Source of the DNA: an uncultured Algibacter sp.
Lineage (GTDB): Bacteria; Bacteroidota; Bacteroidia; Flavobacteriales; Flavobacteriaceae
Direction: 5' to 3'
Assembly: GCA_947499935.1 (NCBI GenBank)
Contig: CANMQH010000002.1
Coordinates: 186,001 to 250,000 of the forward strand
DNA: 64,000 nt
A model generated the notes under the pieces. The model worked only from the letters and a program-made list of their open reading frames with translations. It had not been told where the DNA came from and searched no databases. This document shows positions 51,121 through 60,008 of this stretch, piece after piece. The number at the start of each line of letters is the position of its first letter. The stretch's first letter is position 1. The translations under genes were made by a program, and so were the position numbers.

Positions 51121-53007
51121 CTATTTCTTAATAAACTTTTTAGTTGAAGTTTCTTCACCATCGTTTATCTCTATAAAGTACATTCCAGAGTCAAGACTAG
51201 ATACATTAACCTCTTTAGCTATTTTACCGCTAATAACTGTTTGACCTACCATGTTAAATATGCGATAAGTAGTTTCTAATTCATTGGAAATTTTGACATG
51301 TAAAATATCACCTTTAATTGGGTTAGGATAAATTATAAAATCCTCTTCTCTTAAACCTTCATCATCAGTATCTAGTGTTCTTACTGCTCGTAAATTATCA
51401 ATTCTAACGTTATCTATACTTCTAGCTCCATTTTTTAATCCAGTAATAATGACTTGATCAATAAAAACTTGATTTACATTTTCACTAGCATCAGACTGGA
51501 ATCTAAACTGAGAATTAGCACTGAAGCTATACTGCGACGTATTAAGTGTTACAGTTGCTTGATAAAAAGTTTTATTCTCAAAATCTGTTGTTTTCACCCA
51601 TGTTCTAACAGTTTCCCATCCTGAGCCATTATTAAAACGTAACCAAAAATCTTGATTATTATTAAATTTAAAAGCATAGAAATAAAATGATACTTCAACT
51701 TGATTGTAACTCGTTAAATTGAAAGACTCAGAAGTCATAGATGATGCTACTCCAGAATTATCTCTTAATTTTATAGAGAAGTTTCCTTCTTTAGAACGAG
51801 ATCCAGAATAACGGAAACAATCATTTCCTCCATCAGACCAGCCATCCCATCCAGTCTCAAAGAAACCTTCGTGTAAAATGGTACCACTTCCTGTAGGACC
51901 ATTTCCTGGATCTGGAGTAAAACAAGGAGAACAACTAGATCCACCGCAATCTATTCCTGTTTCATTTCCATTTCTAATGCCGTCTGTACATGTAGGTTGC
52001 ATTGGTTGTGGTGTTGTAGGAGCGCCACATTTGTCTGACAATGCTATAGAACGTCTAGGCCCTCCAGCTTCTAATACTGCACGCATTCTATCTTTTTGCC
52101 CTTTAGTGAATAGATTCATACAGGAATCATCAGAATAATCCATGTAATTTTGTGGCATTTCTATAGAACCACCACAAGATTTTTGCCCAACAGAACATCC
52201 ATAATTAGGCCTTCTGTGTGTTGGTGTATCGCTAACTAAATCGTCTCCACAATTTTTAACTCCATCTCCCCAAATATGCTCTAAATTTAACCAGTGACCT
52301 ACTTCATGTGTTACTGTTCTACCTCCATTATGAGGTGCTTTTAACGCTCCTACTCTACCAAAAGCATCGTAAACCATAACAATACCATCGTATTTTGCAT
52401 CTGCTCCTGGAAATTGTGCATAACCTAAAATAGTTATAACCTCTGTTATTATATCTAATGTTATTTCTGGTACAACCCACATATTAAGGTATTGAGTAGT
52501 ATCCCATGCATCTATTCCTCCTTTCGCAGAATCTTTTTCATCACCTTTTATACCCCAATCTTCACGAGAAGTTCTTTTTCTAGTAATTCCAGTTGTTGCA
52601 TTTCCGTTTGGATCTACTTTAGATAAACAAAACTCAATTTGAGTATCGGTGGCTTGAGGCCATCTGTTATTTGCATCTGGATTAGTACGCCTAAAATCTT
52701 CATTTAAAACATCTATTTGAGATTGAATTTGGGCTTCACTAATGTTTTCTCTTGCATTTCTGTGTAAAACGTGTACTACAACAGGGATTGTAATTATTTG
52801 TCCAGAAATTTTGTTTTGAAAATTTTTCTTTTCTGAAATTTTCTTTTGTGTAAATGCTTCAATTTCTGCCATCCTACTTTCTAAAGTTGGATCTAATTTT
52901 TTTCTGTATTCTAAGTTTTCCATTGCTGCACATTTTTTATGATTTTGCGCCTGCATATTAAATGCAAATAAAAGAAATAGAATTGATAATGTAAGTGTTT
53001 TTTTCAT
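51121..53007 (-). CDS. secreted M43 (pappalysin/cytophagalysin) metalloprotease with T9SS sorting domain
   Basis: 628 residues. It has a signal peptide (core LSILFLLFAFNMQA), an M43 zinc-binding motif HEVGHWLNLEH (H-E-x-x-H-x-x-G/N-x-x-H) near 235-245 and a downstream C-rich segment with MDYSDDSCMNLFTKGQ containing the Met-turn. A beta-sandwich domain spans about 375-530. The C-terminal 75 residues form a type A T9SS sorting domain (YPNPIKGDILHV ... SSLDSGMYFIEI ... KKFIKK). It is exported across the outer membrane by the type IX system. The gene faces a bidirectional terminator. Confidence 0.9.
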   Translation of the reverse strand: MKKTLTLSILFLLFAFNMQAQNHKKCAAMENLEYRKKLDPTLESRMAEIEAFTQKKISEKKNFQNKISGQIITIPVVVHVLHRNARENISEAQIQSQIDVLNEDFRRTNPDANNRWPQATDTQIEFCLSKVDPNGNATTGITRKRTSREDWGIKGDEKDSAKGGIDAWDTTQYLNMWVVPEITLDIITEVITILGYAQFPGADAKYDGIVMVYDAFGRVGALKAPHNGGRTVTHEVGHWLNLEHIWGDGVKNCGDDLVSDTPTHRRPNYGCSVGQKSCGGSIEMPQNYMDYSDDSCMNLFTKGQKDRMRAVLEAGGPRRSIALSDKCGAPTTPQPMQPTCTDGIRNGNETGIDCGGSSCSPCFTPDPGNGPTGSGTILHEGFFETGWDGWSDGGNDCFRYSGSRSKEGNFSIKLRDNSGVASSMTSESFNLTSYNQVEVSFYFYAFKFNNNQDFWLRFNNGSGWETVRTWVKTTDFENKTFYQATVTLNTSQYSFSANSQFRFQSDASENVNQVFIDQVIITGLKNGARSIDNVRIDNLRAVRTLDTDDEGLREEDFIIYPNPIKGDILHVKISNELETTYRIFNMVGQTVISGKIAKEVNVSSLDSGMYFIEINDGEETSTKKFIKK

Positions 53008-53285
53008 GAGGGTAATTTGTTAGATTAACTATTTTATTAATAAATTATGAGTAAAAGTACTAAAATCAAATTGAATAATCATTTTATTGTACAACCCTTT
53101 GATTATAGAAAATCATGTAATTTAATGCTATCAGCATATTATGATTTGCTACTAATGCGCTAGAAATTACTCTTATTTTAAAAAAAACCATTTAAGCATG
53201 TAATTAAAATTATACATTCTATTTTTTAATTAAGCTACATAAATTAATTTATTCTATTTTTGTAAAACATCCTTATAGCATAAAA

Positions 53286-53648
53286 ATGAAAGAAAAACTA
53301 CCTAAAGAACCTAAAGAAAACTTAAATGGCCAGAGTACTATTGATAATAACTCTAAGATAGATGCCATAAAAGAACTTATTTTTGGAGAAAACATACAAG
53401 CGTATAATTCTGAATTTGAATCGCTTAAAGTAGATATTGCTGCCCAAAAAGAAGCTTTACAGAATTTAATTGACGATGTTAGAAAAGAACTCCTACAAAG
53501 TATAGACTCGCTTAGCACAGACGTTAACATAAGAATAACGGATTTAGAAGGCACTTTAAATGAAAAAATAGAAAACCTAGAAGATACAAAAGTGAGCAGG
53601 ACATTATTAAGCGACCTTTTTATTAAACTAGGAGAAAAAATCAAGTAA
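53286..53648 (+). CDS. coiled-coil protein of the GTPase operon
   Basis: 120 residues, helical, with a long coiled coil (about 40-110) and no signal or membrane segment. It is 17 nt ahead of the Roadblock-like gene on the same strand and probably belongs to the same operon. Its sequence pattern suggests a scaffold; no family is recognised. Confidence 0.6.
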   Translation: MKEKLPKEPKENLNGQSTIDNNSKIDAIKELIFGENIQAYNSEFESLKVDIAAQKEALQNLIDDVRKELLQSIDSLSTDVNIRITDLEGTLNEKIENLEDTKVSRTLLSDLFIKLGEKIK

Positions 53649-53665
53649 GTAAGTCACTTTAATTC

Positions 53666-54487
53666 ATGACTCAGGAGGAAAAGTTAAGTATTATAAAAGA
53701 AATTCTGCTCACTGATGAGCGTGAGTTTTCAGCCTCTATTGACCAAAAATTACAAACCCTAGAAGACACCATTAACAAAAGGAAAAATTTAGCAGAAAAA
53801 ATTGACCCCTTAATTAATGATAAAATAGAGCGTTTTGTTAAAGATATTCCAAAAACATTAGGGCCTTCTATTACTCAGGCTCTAAAAGAAGAGATAAAAA
53901 ATTCTCAAGATGCTGTTGTTGAAGCTTTGTTTCCCATTCTTGGAAAAATGGTAAAAAGATTTGTTCAGCATGAAATGAAATTACTCTCTGAAAAAATAAA
54001 CAATCAATTAAATAAAGCCTTTTCTTTTAAAAGGTTTTTTGGTAGGACTAAATCTAAAATAAAAGGGGTTAAAGATGCCGATTTAATATTGCAAGAGTCA
54101 TCTAACACCAATATAGAACAAATTATAATTATAGAAAAAGGTTCTGGAATTGTACTTGCAGAGCACTCTAAAACAAAAACTATTGATGAGGATATGGTCG
54201 CTGGTATGTTAACAGCGATAAAGAGTTTTGTTGAAGATGCCTTTAAAAAAGAAAAACAAGATTTGCAGTATATAGAATATGAGTTGTACCACATACATCT
54301 TCAAAATTTCTCGTCATACTATATTGCTGTAATTGTTTCTGGAGCCTATAATGTACTATATAAAGACTTATTAGAAAATCGTCTTTTAGACTTTGCAAGT
54401 AAACATATTACAAGTCAAGCTTTAAAAGATAAAATAAAATTAACTCAAAAAACACAAGACTACTTTAAAAAATATGACAACATCTAA
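53666..54487 (+). CDS. Roadblock/LC7-like regulatory protein
   Basis: 273 residues. The first 140 are helical and coiled-coil. From about 150 the pattern IEQIIIIEKGSGIVLAEHS, then a helix (DEDMVAGMLTAIKSFVEDAF), then IEYELYHIHLQ and SYYIAVIVSG reads as a Roadblock/LC7 domain, the usual regulator of Ras-like GTPases. It overlaps the GTPase gene by 14 nt. MglB-type partners activate MglA GTPases, so a GAP-like or effector role for the next protein is inferred. Confidence 0.65.
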   Translation: MTQEEKLSIIKEILLTDEREFSASIDQKLQTLEDTINKRKNLAEKIDPLINDKIERFVKDIPKTLGPSITQALKEEIKNSQDAVVEALFPILGKMVKRFVQHEMKLLSEKINNQLNKAFSFKRFFGRTKSKIKGVKDADLILQESSNTNIEQIIIIEKGSGIVLAEHSKTKTIDEDMVAGMLTAIKSFVEDAFKKEKQDLQYIEYELYHIHLQNFSSYYIAVIVSGAYNVLYKDLLENRLLDFASKHITSQALKDKIKLTQKTQDYFKKYDNI

Positions 54488-54962
54488 AAAAATTGTTTTA
54501 CTAGGACATTTTGGAGTTGGAAAATCGTCTTTAATTAGACGTTTTGTTGAAAACACTTTTTCTGAAGATTATAAAGTAACAATAGGTGTACACATTTCTA
54601 AAAAAACTATTGATACGCCAGACAAAAAAACAATATCGCTCATTATTTGGGATTTAGAAGGCCATGATGATGTGGAAAAAAATCGCGCTTCATACCTAAT
54701 GGGTACTCATGGGTTTATTTATGTTTTTGATGCTTCTAGACCTGTAACTTTCGAGAATTTGGAAGATCAGTTATTAATTCTTAAAACTAAATACCCCAAT
54801 ATACCCGTTAAAGTAGTCGCTAATAAAACCGATTTGGTAAAAAAGACAGAAATCAATCAATACAACGATATTTTCAAACCTCTTGTCGATTTTTATACAA
54901 GTGCCAAAACTGGTAGTAAAGTTGATTTACTTTTTTCTAAATTGGCTAACGAGCTAATTTAA
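54474..54962 (+). CDS. Ras-like small GTPase
   Basis: 162 residues, the size of a single G domain. G1 is GHFGVGKS at 10-17, G3 is WDLEGHDD near 60-67, G4 is NKTD near 119-122, and G5 is the TSAK near 142-145. G3 has the D-x-x-G form as D-L-E-G. It sits between a Roadblock-like protein and a hybrid kinase, a Bacteroidota arrangement in which the GTPase may signal to or from the kinase. Confidence 0.85.
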   Translation: MTTSKKIVLLGHFGVGKSSLIRRFVENTFSEDYKVTIGVHISKKTIDTPDKKTISLIIWDLEGHDDVEKNRASYLMGTHGFIYVFDASRPVTFENLEDQLLILKTKYPNIPVKVVANKTDLVKKTEINQYNDIFKPLVDFYTSAKTGSKVDLLFSKLANELI

Positions 54963-54975
54963 TTTAAGTAATAAA

Positions 54976-56493
54976 ATGCTAGAAACATATATAAAAAAAT
55001 ATCACAAAAATAATTTCCAATATATACTTGTCGATGCTGCAGGAAAGGTTATTGAAACCGACAACCATATAATTCCTATTGGAAACCTTACACAAATACA
55101 AGAAGTACATCCTTTTTTTGAGGCCTTTAGTGATTTATTTTTTATTAAAAATGAGAGCTACGACTTTTTATGTATTAATTTAGATTTTGATAAAACATCA
55201 ATTATAGCAGACATAACGCTCCAAACCCACAACGATAATAAAAATTTAATAATTATTGAAGACCTTACTAAGCACTATAATAATTATCAATTAGCTGCCC
55301 AAAATAGAAATGAATCTTTAATTAACGCTCAAATACTCAAGCTAAAAAATCTTCATTTAAAAGAAAAAGAGCAATTCAAAAATATTTTTATCGCTAATTT
55401 TAGCCACCAACTAAGAAACCCTATTACAGCATTAAATATATTTAGCAATTTACTTAAAGACACAACATTAGACGATACTCAAGAAAGCTATGTAAACGTT
55501 ATTAATACTGCTAATAAAAACCTTAAACAAAGCGTTGAAGGTATATTAGATATTTCTAAAATTGAAGCTGGAAAACTAATTTTAGTCGAAAAAGTTTTTA
55601 GTTTAAAAGCACTACTCAATGAGATTATAAATGAACATAAGTTACATATAACTAAAAAAAATATTGAATTTAATTTTATTCTAGACCCAAAACTACCAGA
55701 ATTTTTAAATGGTGACTCCTTTAGATTAAAACAAATTATTGGAAACCTATTAAGTAATGCTACCTATTTCACTTTAAAAGGTTTTATTAACTTAAATATT
55801 TCTCTAAACCATATTAGAGCTAATAAAGCTAACCTCCACATAAAAGTAAGTGATACGGGCATTGGTATAGACCCTAAAGATTATGAACAAATTTTTAAAA
55901 GGTTTACAAAAATAGAATCTACAATAAAAAACGATATGAGTACTGGACTTGGACTTTCTATTACTCAATATTTAATTTCGCAAATGGATGGTAATATTAA
56001 AGTACAAAGCGAAATAGGCATAGGTAGTGTTTTTACTTGTAATATTAGTTTTAAACTTGCTACATCTTATGATAAAAATTTAAAAGAGGTACTCTTACAT
56101 AAAGTTCGTAAACGTTTAGATAAAAAGCATAATATTTTATTGGTTGAAGATTCTGAGCTCATTCAGCTTTCTATCTTAAAAATTATAGCTGCAGATGGTA
56201 ATTTTTTTCTAAATATTATTTCTAATGGAGATGATTTTATTTCTACCATCATGGATCAAGACGTAGATTTAATATTATTATCCAGTACCATACAAAACTA
56301 CACGGCAGAAGAATTAACAAAATCGCTACGTAAACTGTCTAAAGAATACAAAAAAATTCCTGTTATATCTATTTCATCAAAAGCTTTTAAAGAAGATATT
56401 AAAAGCTTAAAAAAAGCTGGTATAAACGATGTTATTACTAAACCTTTTGATGAAGAAACACTTTTAAACACCATACATCAATATTTAAAATAA
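54976..56493 (+). CDS. cytosolic hybrid histidine kinase with degenerate receiver
   Basis: 505 residues. There is a PAS-like N-terminus (about 14-100), H-box FSHQLRNPITAL with His144, and HATPase boxes NLLSNATYF, DTGIGID and GLGLSI. The C-terminal receiver (about 385-505) keeps the acidic pair (LLVEDSEL) and the Lys (TKPFD), but where the phosphoacceptor Asp is expected I read DLILLSSTI, that is Ser. There is no membrane helix. The operon partners are a GTPase and a Roadblock-like protein. Confidence 0.8.
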   Translation: MLETYIKKYHKNNFQYILVDAAGKVIETDNHIIPIGNLTQIQEVHPFFEAFSDLFFIKNESYDFLCINLDFDKTSIIADITLQTHNDNKNLIIIEDLTKHYNNYQLAAQNRNESLINAQILKLKNLHLKEKEQFKNIFIANFSHQLRNPITALNIFSNLLKDTTLDDTQESYVNVINTANKNLKQSVEGILDISKIEAGKLILVEKVFSLKALLNEIINEHKLHITKKNIEFNFILDPKLPEFLNGDSFRLKQIIGNLLSNATYFTLKGFINLNISLNHIRANKANLHIKVSDTGIGIDPKDYEQIFKRFTKIESTIKNDMSTGLGLSITQYLISQMDGNIKVQSEIGIGSVFTCNISFKLATSYDKNLKEVLLHKVRKRLDKKHNILLVEDSELIQLSILKIIAADGNFFLNIISNGDDFISTIMDQDVDLILLSSTIQNYTAEELTKSLRKLSKEYKKIPVISISSKAFKEDIKSLKKAGINDVITKPFDEETLLNTIHQYLK

Positions 56494-56527
56494 TATCATT
56501 TCTTTTTTAAAATTAGTGCAAAATAAG

Positions 56528-56553
56528 AAAGCGAACTTATTAAGTCCGCTTTT
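56528..56553 (+). terminator. terminator after the GTPase/kinase operon
   Basis: Stem AAAGCG-A-ACTT / AAGT-C-CGCTTT with one mismatch and a 3-nt loop, followed by TTTT. It lies 35 nt after the kinase stop. Confidence 0.6.
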
Positions 56554-57255
56554 TAATCAACACTACTACAAAAAATAAATCATCAAATAATAATCCCTTT
56601 CATTCAATAATTTTGCAGCGAGGGGTTTGTTAAATTACATTTTAATTATAATAAATTCAGACTTTTAGCTTAGCTGATGGTAAAAATTTGTGCTCTCGCC
56701 GTAAAATTTACCATCAATAAATAATATAAACTAAGCTGTTAAAAACTTATAATCCAAAAACTTAATATAATAAGTTTTTAATTTTATGTAACAATCAAAA
56801 ATATATAACGAAAAACAGTTTTAAGAAAACAATACTTTTTTAAAAAATAAATCGATGAAGTGTTATTAAAAATGATTAAGTGTTATTTTTTATTTAAAAA
56901 GTAGTAATAAAACTACTTTTTAAATAAAAAATTAATAATAGTCATCATTGATAAAAATAAAAGTTGTTAAATATCAAGGCTAACCAAAACTATTATTCTA
57001 CAAATTAATAATTACACGCGTCAGCTTTCTAAACCTAAATTAATTATAAAGGTGAGATTGCAACAAAAACAGGATAATTAAATAATTATAATGCAGCTAG
57101 CTACATTATAATTATTAAGTTCTAATGTCATCATTTTTTAAATCGGGAATAATCTACAATCACTAAGGAATATGATATAAAGCTAAGCTTATAGTATCAT
57201 TATATATTTGTAGTGTTCAAAAAAGAACAAAAATTAATTATAAAATAACCCCAAA
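56554..57255. other. long AT-rich intergenic region with nested inverted repeats
   Basis: About 700 bases with no supported gene. At 56676-56684 and 56707-56715 are GATGGTAAA and TTTACCATC, enclosed by AGCTTAG (56667-56673) and CTAAGCT (56731-56737), which could fold as one structure. Near the right end, TATATTTG at 57203-57210 is a candidate -7 box for the AhpD-like gene. The rest is low-complexity A/T. Confidence 0.5.
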
Positions 57256-57789
57256 ATGAGCACATTTAATATCCCAACCAGAGCGGAAGTAAATGCAACA
57301 AACCAAGCTATTTTTGACAGCTTAGAAAAACAAGTCGGTTTTGTTCCTAACCTTTTTGCAACCTATGCATACTCAGAAAATGCACTTAAAAATTATATAG
57401 ATTTTGCAGGAGCTCCATCTTCTCTTAAAGCTAAAGAAAAAGAAGTAATAAACCTTGCAGTAAGCCAAGTAAACCAATGTGAATACTGTTTAGCAGCGCA
57501 TACTGCGATAGGAAAAATGAGTGGTTTTAACGATGCGCAAATTATTGAATTAAGACAAGGAAAAGCATCATTTGATACTAGATTAGATGCATTAGCTGCA
57601 CTAGCTAAAAATATCACTGAAAATCGTGGTAATACAGATACAAGTATACTTAAAAATTACTTTAATGCAGGATGGACAAAAGAAAACCTTATTGATACCA
57701 TTTCGCTTGTAGGAGACAAGACTATTTCCAACTACATTAATAATACCGTAAAAACAACTGTTGATTTTCCAGCAGCACCAACTTTATAA
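57256..57789 (+). CDS. carboxymuconolactone decarboxylase family / AhpD-like protein
   Basis: 177 residues. The CxxC redox motif is CEYC near 75-78 with the neighbouring H of AAHTAIGK, typical of AhpD-like alkylhydroperoxidases. The N-terminus has the V-G-F-V-P-N-L-F-A-T-Y signature of the uncharacterised peroxidase-related subgroup. It should reduce peroxides with thiol donors. A cupredoxin-like lipoprotein follows 30 nt later, and an AraC regulator is convergent. Confidence 0.85.
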   Translation: MSTFNIPTRAEVNATNQAIFDSLEKQVGFVPNLFATYAYSENALKNYIDFAGAPSSLKAKEKEVINLAVSQVNQCEYCLAAHTAIGKMSGFNDAQIIELRQGKASFDTRLDALAALAKNITENRGNTDTSILKNYFNAGWTKENLIDTISLVGDKTISNYINNTVKTTVDFPAAPTL

Positions 57790-57819
57790 TAACAACTAAC
57801 AATTTAAAATATAATCATT

Positions 57820-58233
57820 ATGAAAAAAATAGTAGCATTAGTAGCATTTAGTTTTTTAGCATTTGTGTCTTGTAAGCAAGATGTAAAAAACACAGAAACA
57901 ACAACATCTGTAGAAACAAAAAAAGAAATTGCTATGGTTAAAACCATTGCACTTGAACAAACTAGTGGAGAATTTAACACAAAAGAACTTACATTAGAAG
58001 CAGGTACTTATGTTTTTAAAATCGCAAATAAAGATGTAGACCACGAGGTAGGCTTTGTTCTTGCGCCTAAAGGAAAGACCGATCAAGCAAACCATATAAA
58101 AGCGGCTTACGTAAAAACGCCTGTTCCAACTGGAAGCTATTCTTTAACCAATGAAGTTGCATTAACTAAAGGAGAGTACGTGTACTTTTGCCCACTTAAT
58201 CCAACACCAGAATACACTTTAACAGTTAAATAA
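57820..58233 (+). CDS. cupredoxin-like lipoprotein
   Basis: 137 residues with lipobox FVSC at about 15-18. The mature domain is a beta-barrel cupredoxin: a His in DVDHEVGF and a Cys in YFCPLNPTPEY. The second His and Met expected near the Cys in type 1 copper proteins are not evident (P-L-N-P-T-P-E-Y), so copper binding is uncertain. It may act in electron transfer or oxidative-stress handling with the upstream AhpD-like protein. Confidence 0.7.
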   Translation: MKKIVALVAFSFLAFVSCKQDVKNTETTTSVETKKEIAMVKTIALEQTSGEFNTKELTLEAGTYVFKIANKDVDHEVGFVLAPKGKTDQANHIKAAYVKTPVPTGSYSLTNEVALTKGEYVYFCPLNPTPEYTLTVK

Positions 58234-58253
58234 TCAATGTTGTTGTTATTATT

Positions 58254-58288
58254 AAAACCGTCTAGATATTTTATGTCTAGGCGGTTTT
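58254..58288. terminator. bidirectional terminator
   Basis: Stem AAAACCGTCTAGA / TCTAGGCGGTTTT with one wobble and a 9-nt loop, between two convergent genes and reaching into the last codons of the AraC gene. Confidence 0.8.
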
Positions 58289-59119
58289 TGCTTTTTGTGC
58301 ACGATACTCTACAGGAGGTAATCCTGTATGCGATTTAAAAAATTTAGAAAAATGCCCACCTTCATTATAACCTAATTCGTAAGCAATCTGTTCTGCAGAA
58401 TTAGTTGAAAATAGCAATAACCTTTTTGCTTCCAATATAACCCTGTCGTTTATAATGGTGAGAGGTGTAGGATAACCAGCCCTTTTAAAAACATTAGATA
58501 ATGTTTTGGGAGATTTATACAAAAGTTCTGCATAATCTGATACTTTATGCTTCTCTTTATAGTGTTGCTCTACAAAAATGTGAAACCTTCTCAATAACTC
58601 AAACTGAGTATTTGGTAAACTTTTTATTTCTTGCCTTTCTTTTATAAGACGTGATGATTTAATAAGTAATCGCTTAAGCATAGCACGTAACATTTCTCCT
58701 TGTATATGATCTACCGTTTCAAACTCTTCTTTAAAAATGGTAAACATTGCTTCAAAGCTTTTTACATCGTTTTCTTTTAAAGTAACTACAGGAGGTTGCG
58801 AAGAGCCAAAAAACAAAATCCCATTACAAGACACCTCGTGATCATGGTCCCTAATACAATAAAATTCTCTATTAAAAACCATGGCTATAATTCCTGACTC
58901 TAAAGGGATATCTAATACATTAAGTGTGGTACAAAACAATACTTGATGCTGTTTTAATTGTACGTGATAATCATCTACAGTAAGATCACAACTTTTATCT
59001 CTTGCCCAAAGTATTTTATAATACCCCTTGTCCTTGAGTAATTGCTGTGCTGGTCCACAGTTAAAATTGGTTAAGATTAATGAGCTTTCTTCTCTCTCAC
59101 TTTTAAATTCTAATTTCAT
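58277..59119 (-). CDS. AraC-family transcriptional regulator
   Basis: 280 residues. The N-terminal ~150 form a cupin-like sensor region. The C-terminal ~100 hold two helix-turn-helix units: KVSDYAELLYKSPKTLSNVF and SAEQIAYELGYNEGGHFSKF followed by the HTGLPPVEYR signature. It is divergent from a DoxX-like gene and convergent with the cupredoxin gene, so it may control either or both. Confidence 0.88.
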   Translation of the reverse strand: MKLEFKSEREESSLILTNFNCGPAQQLLKDKGYYKILWARDKSCDLTVDDYHVQLKQHQVLFCTTLNVLDIPLESGIIAMVFNREFYCIRDHDHEVSCNGILFFGSSQPPVVTLKENDVKSFEAMFTIFKEEFETVDHIQGEMLRAMLKRLLIKSSRLIKERQEIKSLPNTQFELLRRFHIFVEQHYKEKHKVSDYAELLYKSPKTLSNVFKRAGYPTPLTIINDRVILEAKRLLLFSTNSAEQIAYELGYNEGGHFSKFFKSHTGLPPVEYRAQKAKTA

Positions 59120-59244
59120 ATTGTAAATAAAGTCATATTTTATGTAAAAATAGGAATAATATATAATTCGAGGTGGCTTATATATATCAACAATACTTCT
59201 CCATCATAATATCTTTGAACTATAATTTAAAAACAACATATATT

Positions 59245-59643
59245 ATGAATACAGTAACAGGAAATTTAGTTATTAGAATCGGTTTTGCACTTCTTTTTAT
59301 TTGGGGTGGATTAGAAAAATTTATTGAAGGCTTTTTAGGTGGCGTAGGTCTCCAAAACATGGCCGACTTTTTAAAACAAAGCGGGCTTGCTTTTTTAGGA
59401 GATACGGGAACATACGCACTTGGGACAATTTTAGCTCTCTTAGAACTTGTAGCAGGCATTCTTGTTCTTGCTAATAAGCAAGCAATGTATGCTTACGCAT
59501 TCTTAGCATTTATTATGTTTATGGCATTAGTACTCGTACATATCCCTTCAGGTAACTGGATGAATATTATGATTCACATTGCACTCACCACCACTTTATC
59601 TGGACTTGCAATTAATGAGAAGCAGAAAGCGACATTATCATAA
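59245..59643 (+). CDS. DoxX-like membrane protein
   Basis: 132 residues from ATG 59245 (an in-frame GTG at 59173 adds an unlikely extension). Four hydrophobic helices with the DoxX pattern I-R-I-G-F-A-L-L-F-I-W-G-G-L-E-K-F in the first and a final T-T-T-L-S-G-L-A helix. The DoxX family sits in the inner membrane and is linked to thiol and oxidative-stress systems. It is divergent from the AraC regulator, which probably controls it. Confidence 0.8.
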   Translation: MNTVTGNLVIRIGFALLFIWGGLEKFIEGFLGGVGLQNMADFLKQSGLAFLGDTGTYALGTILALLELVAGILVLANKQAMYAYAFLAFIMFMALVLVHIPSGNWMNIMIHIALTTTLSGLAINEKQKATLS

Positions 59644-60008
59644 TTTCGAAAAAAAATCAATTTTAAATATGCTTTGCCTCACCTATAGATAAAAAAGGCA
59701 TATTTAAAGCAATAATAATGAACTGATGATATATTATAAAAAGTATATTACCGAGCAAGTATTTACTTGCCTATCCTTAATGCCTATTAACATTGTTCAG
59801 CTTTAATTTATAAATTTAATCTTTTAATAATCTGTGTCACTATTTCAGGGCACAGATTATAACAATTTGTTATTCCCGATTATTATCAATAGCCTTTTAA
59901 TGTTTTGCCTGTTGCACTTTCTTTATATACTTTGGCACTAGGCTAAATTAAAATTATTTATTTATTTTCATTAGATTTACAGAAACATCCAATACACTGC
60001 AAATTATT
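59644..60008. other. intergenic region with hairpins
   Basis: 365 bases without a gene. ATAATCTGTG/CACAGATTAT (59827-59836 and 59851-59860, 14-nt loop) and GCAAGT/ACTTGC (about 59754-59769) could fold; neither has a clear T-run. The promoter of lpxD should be in the last 100 bases. Confidence 0.5.
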
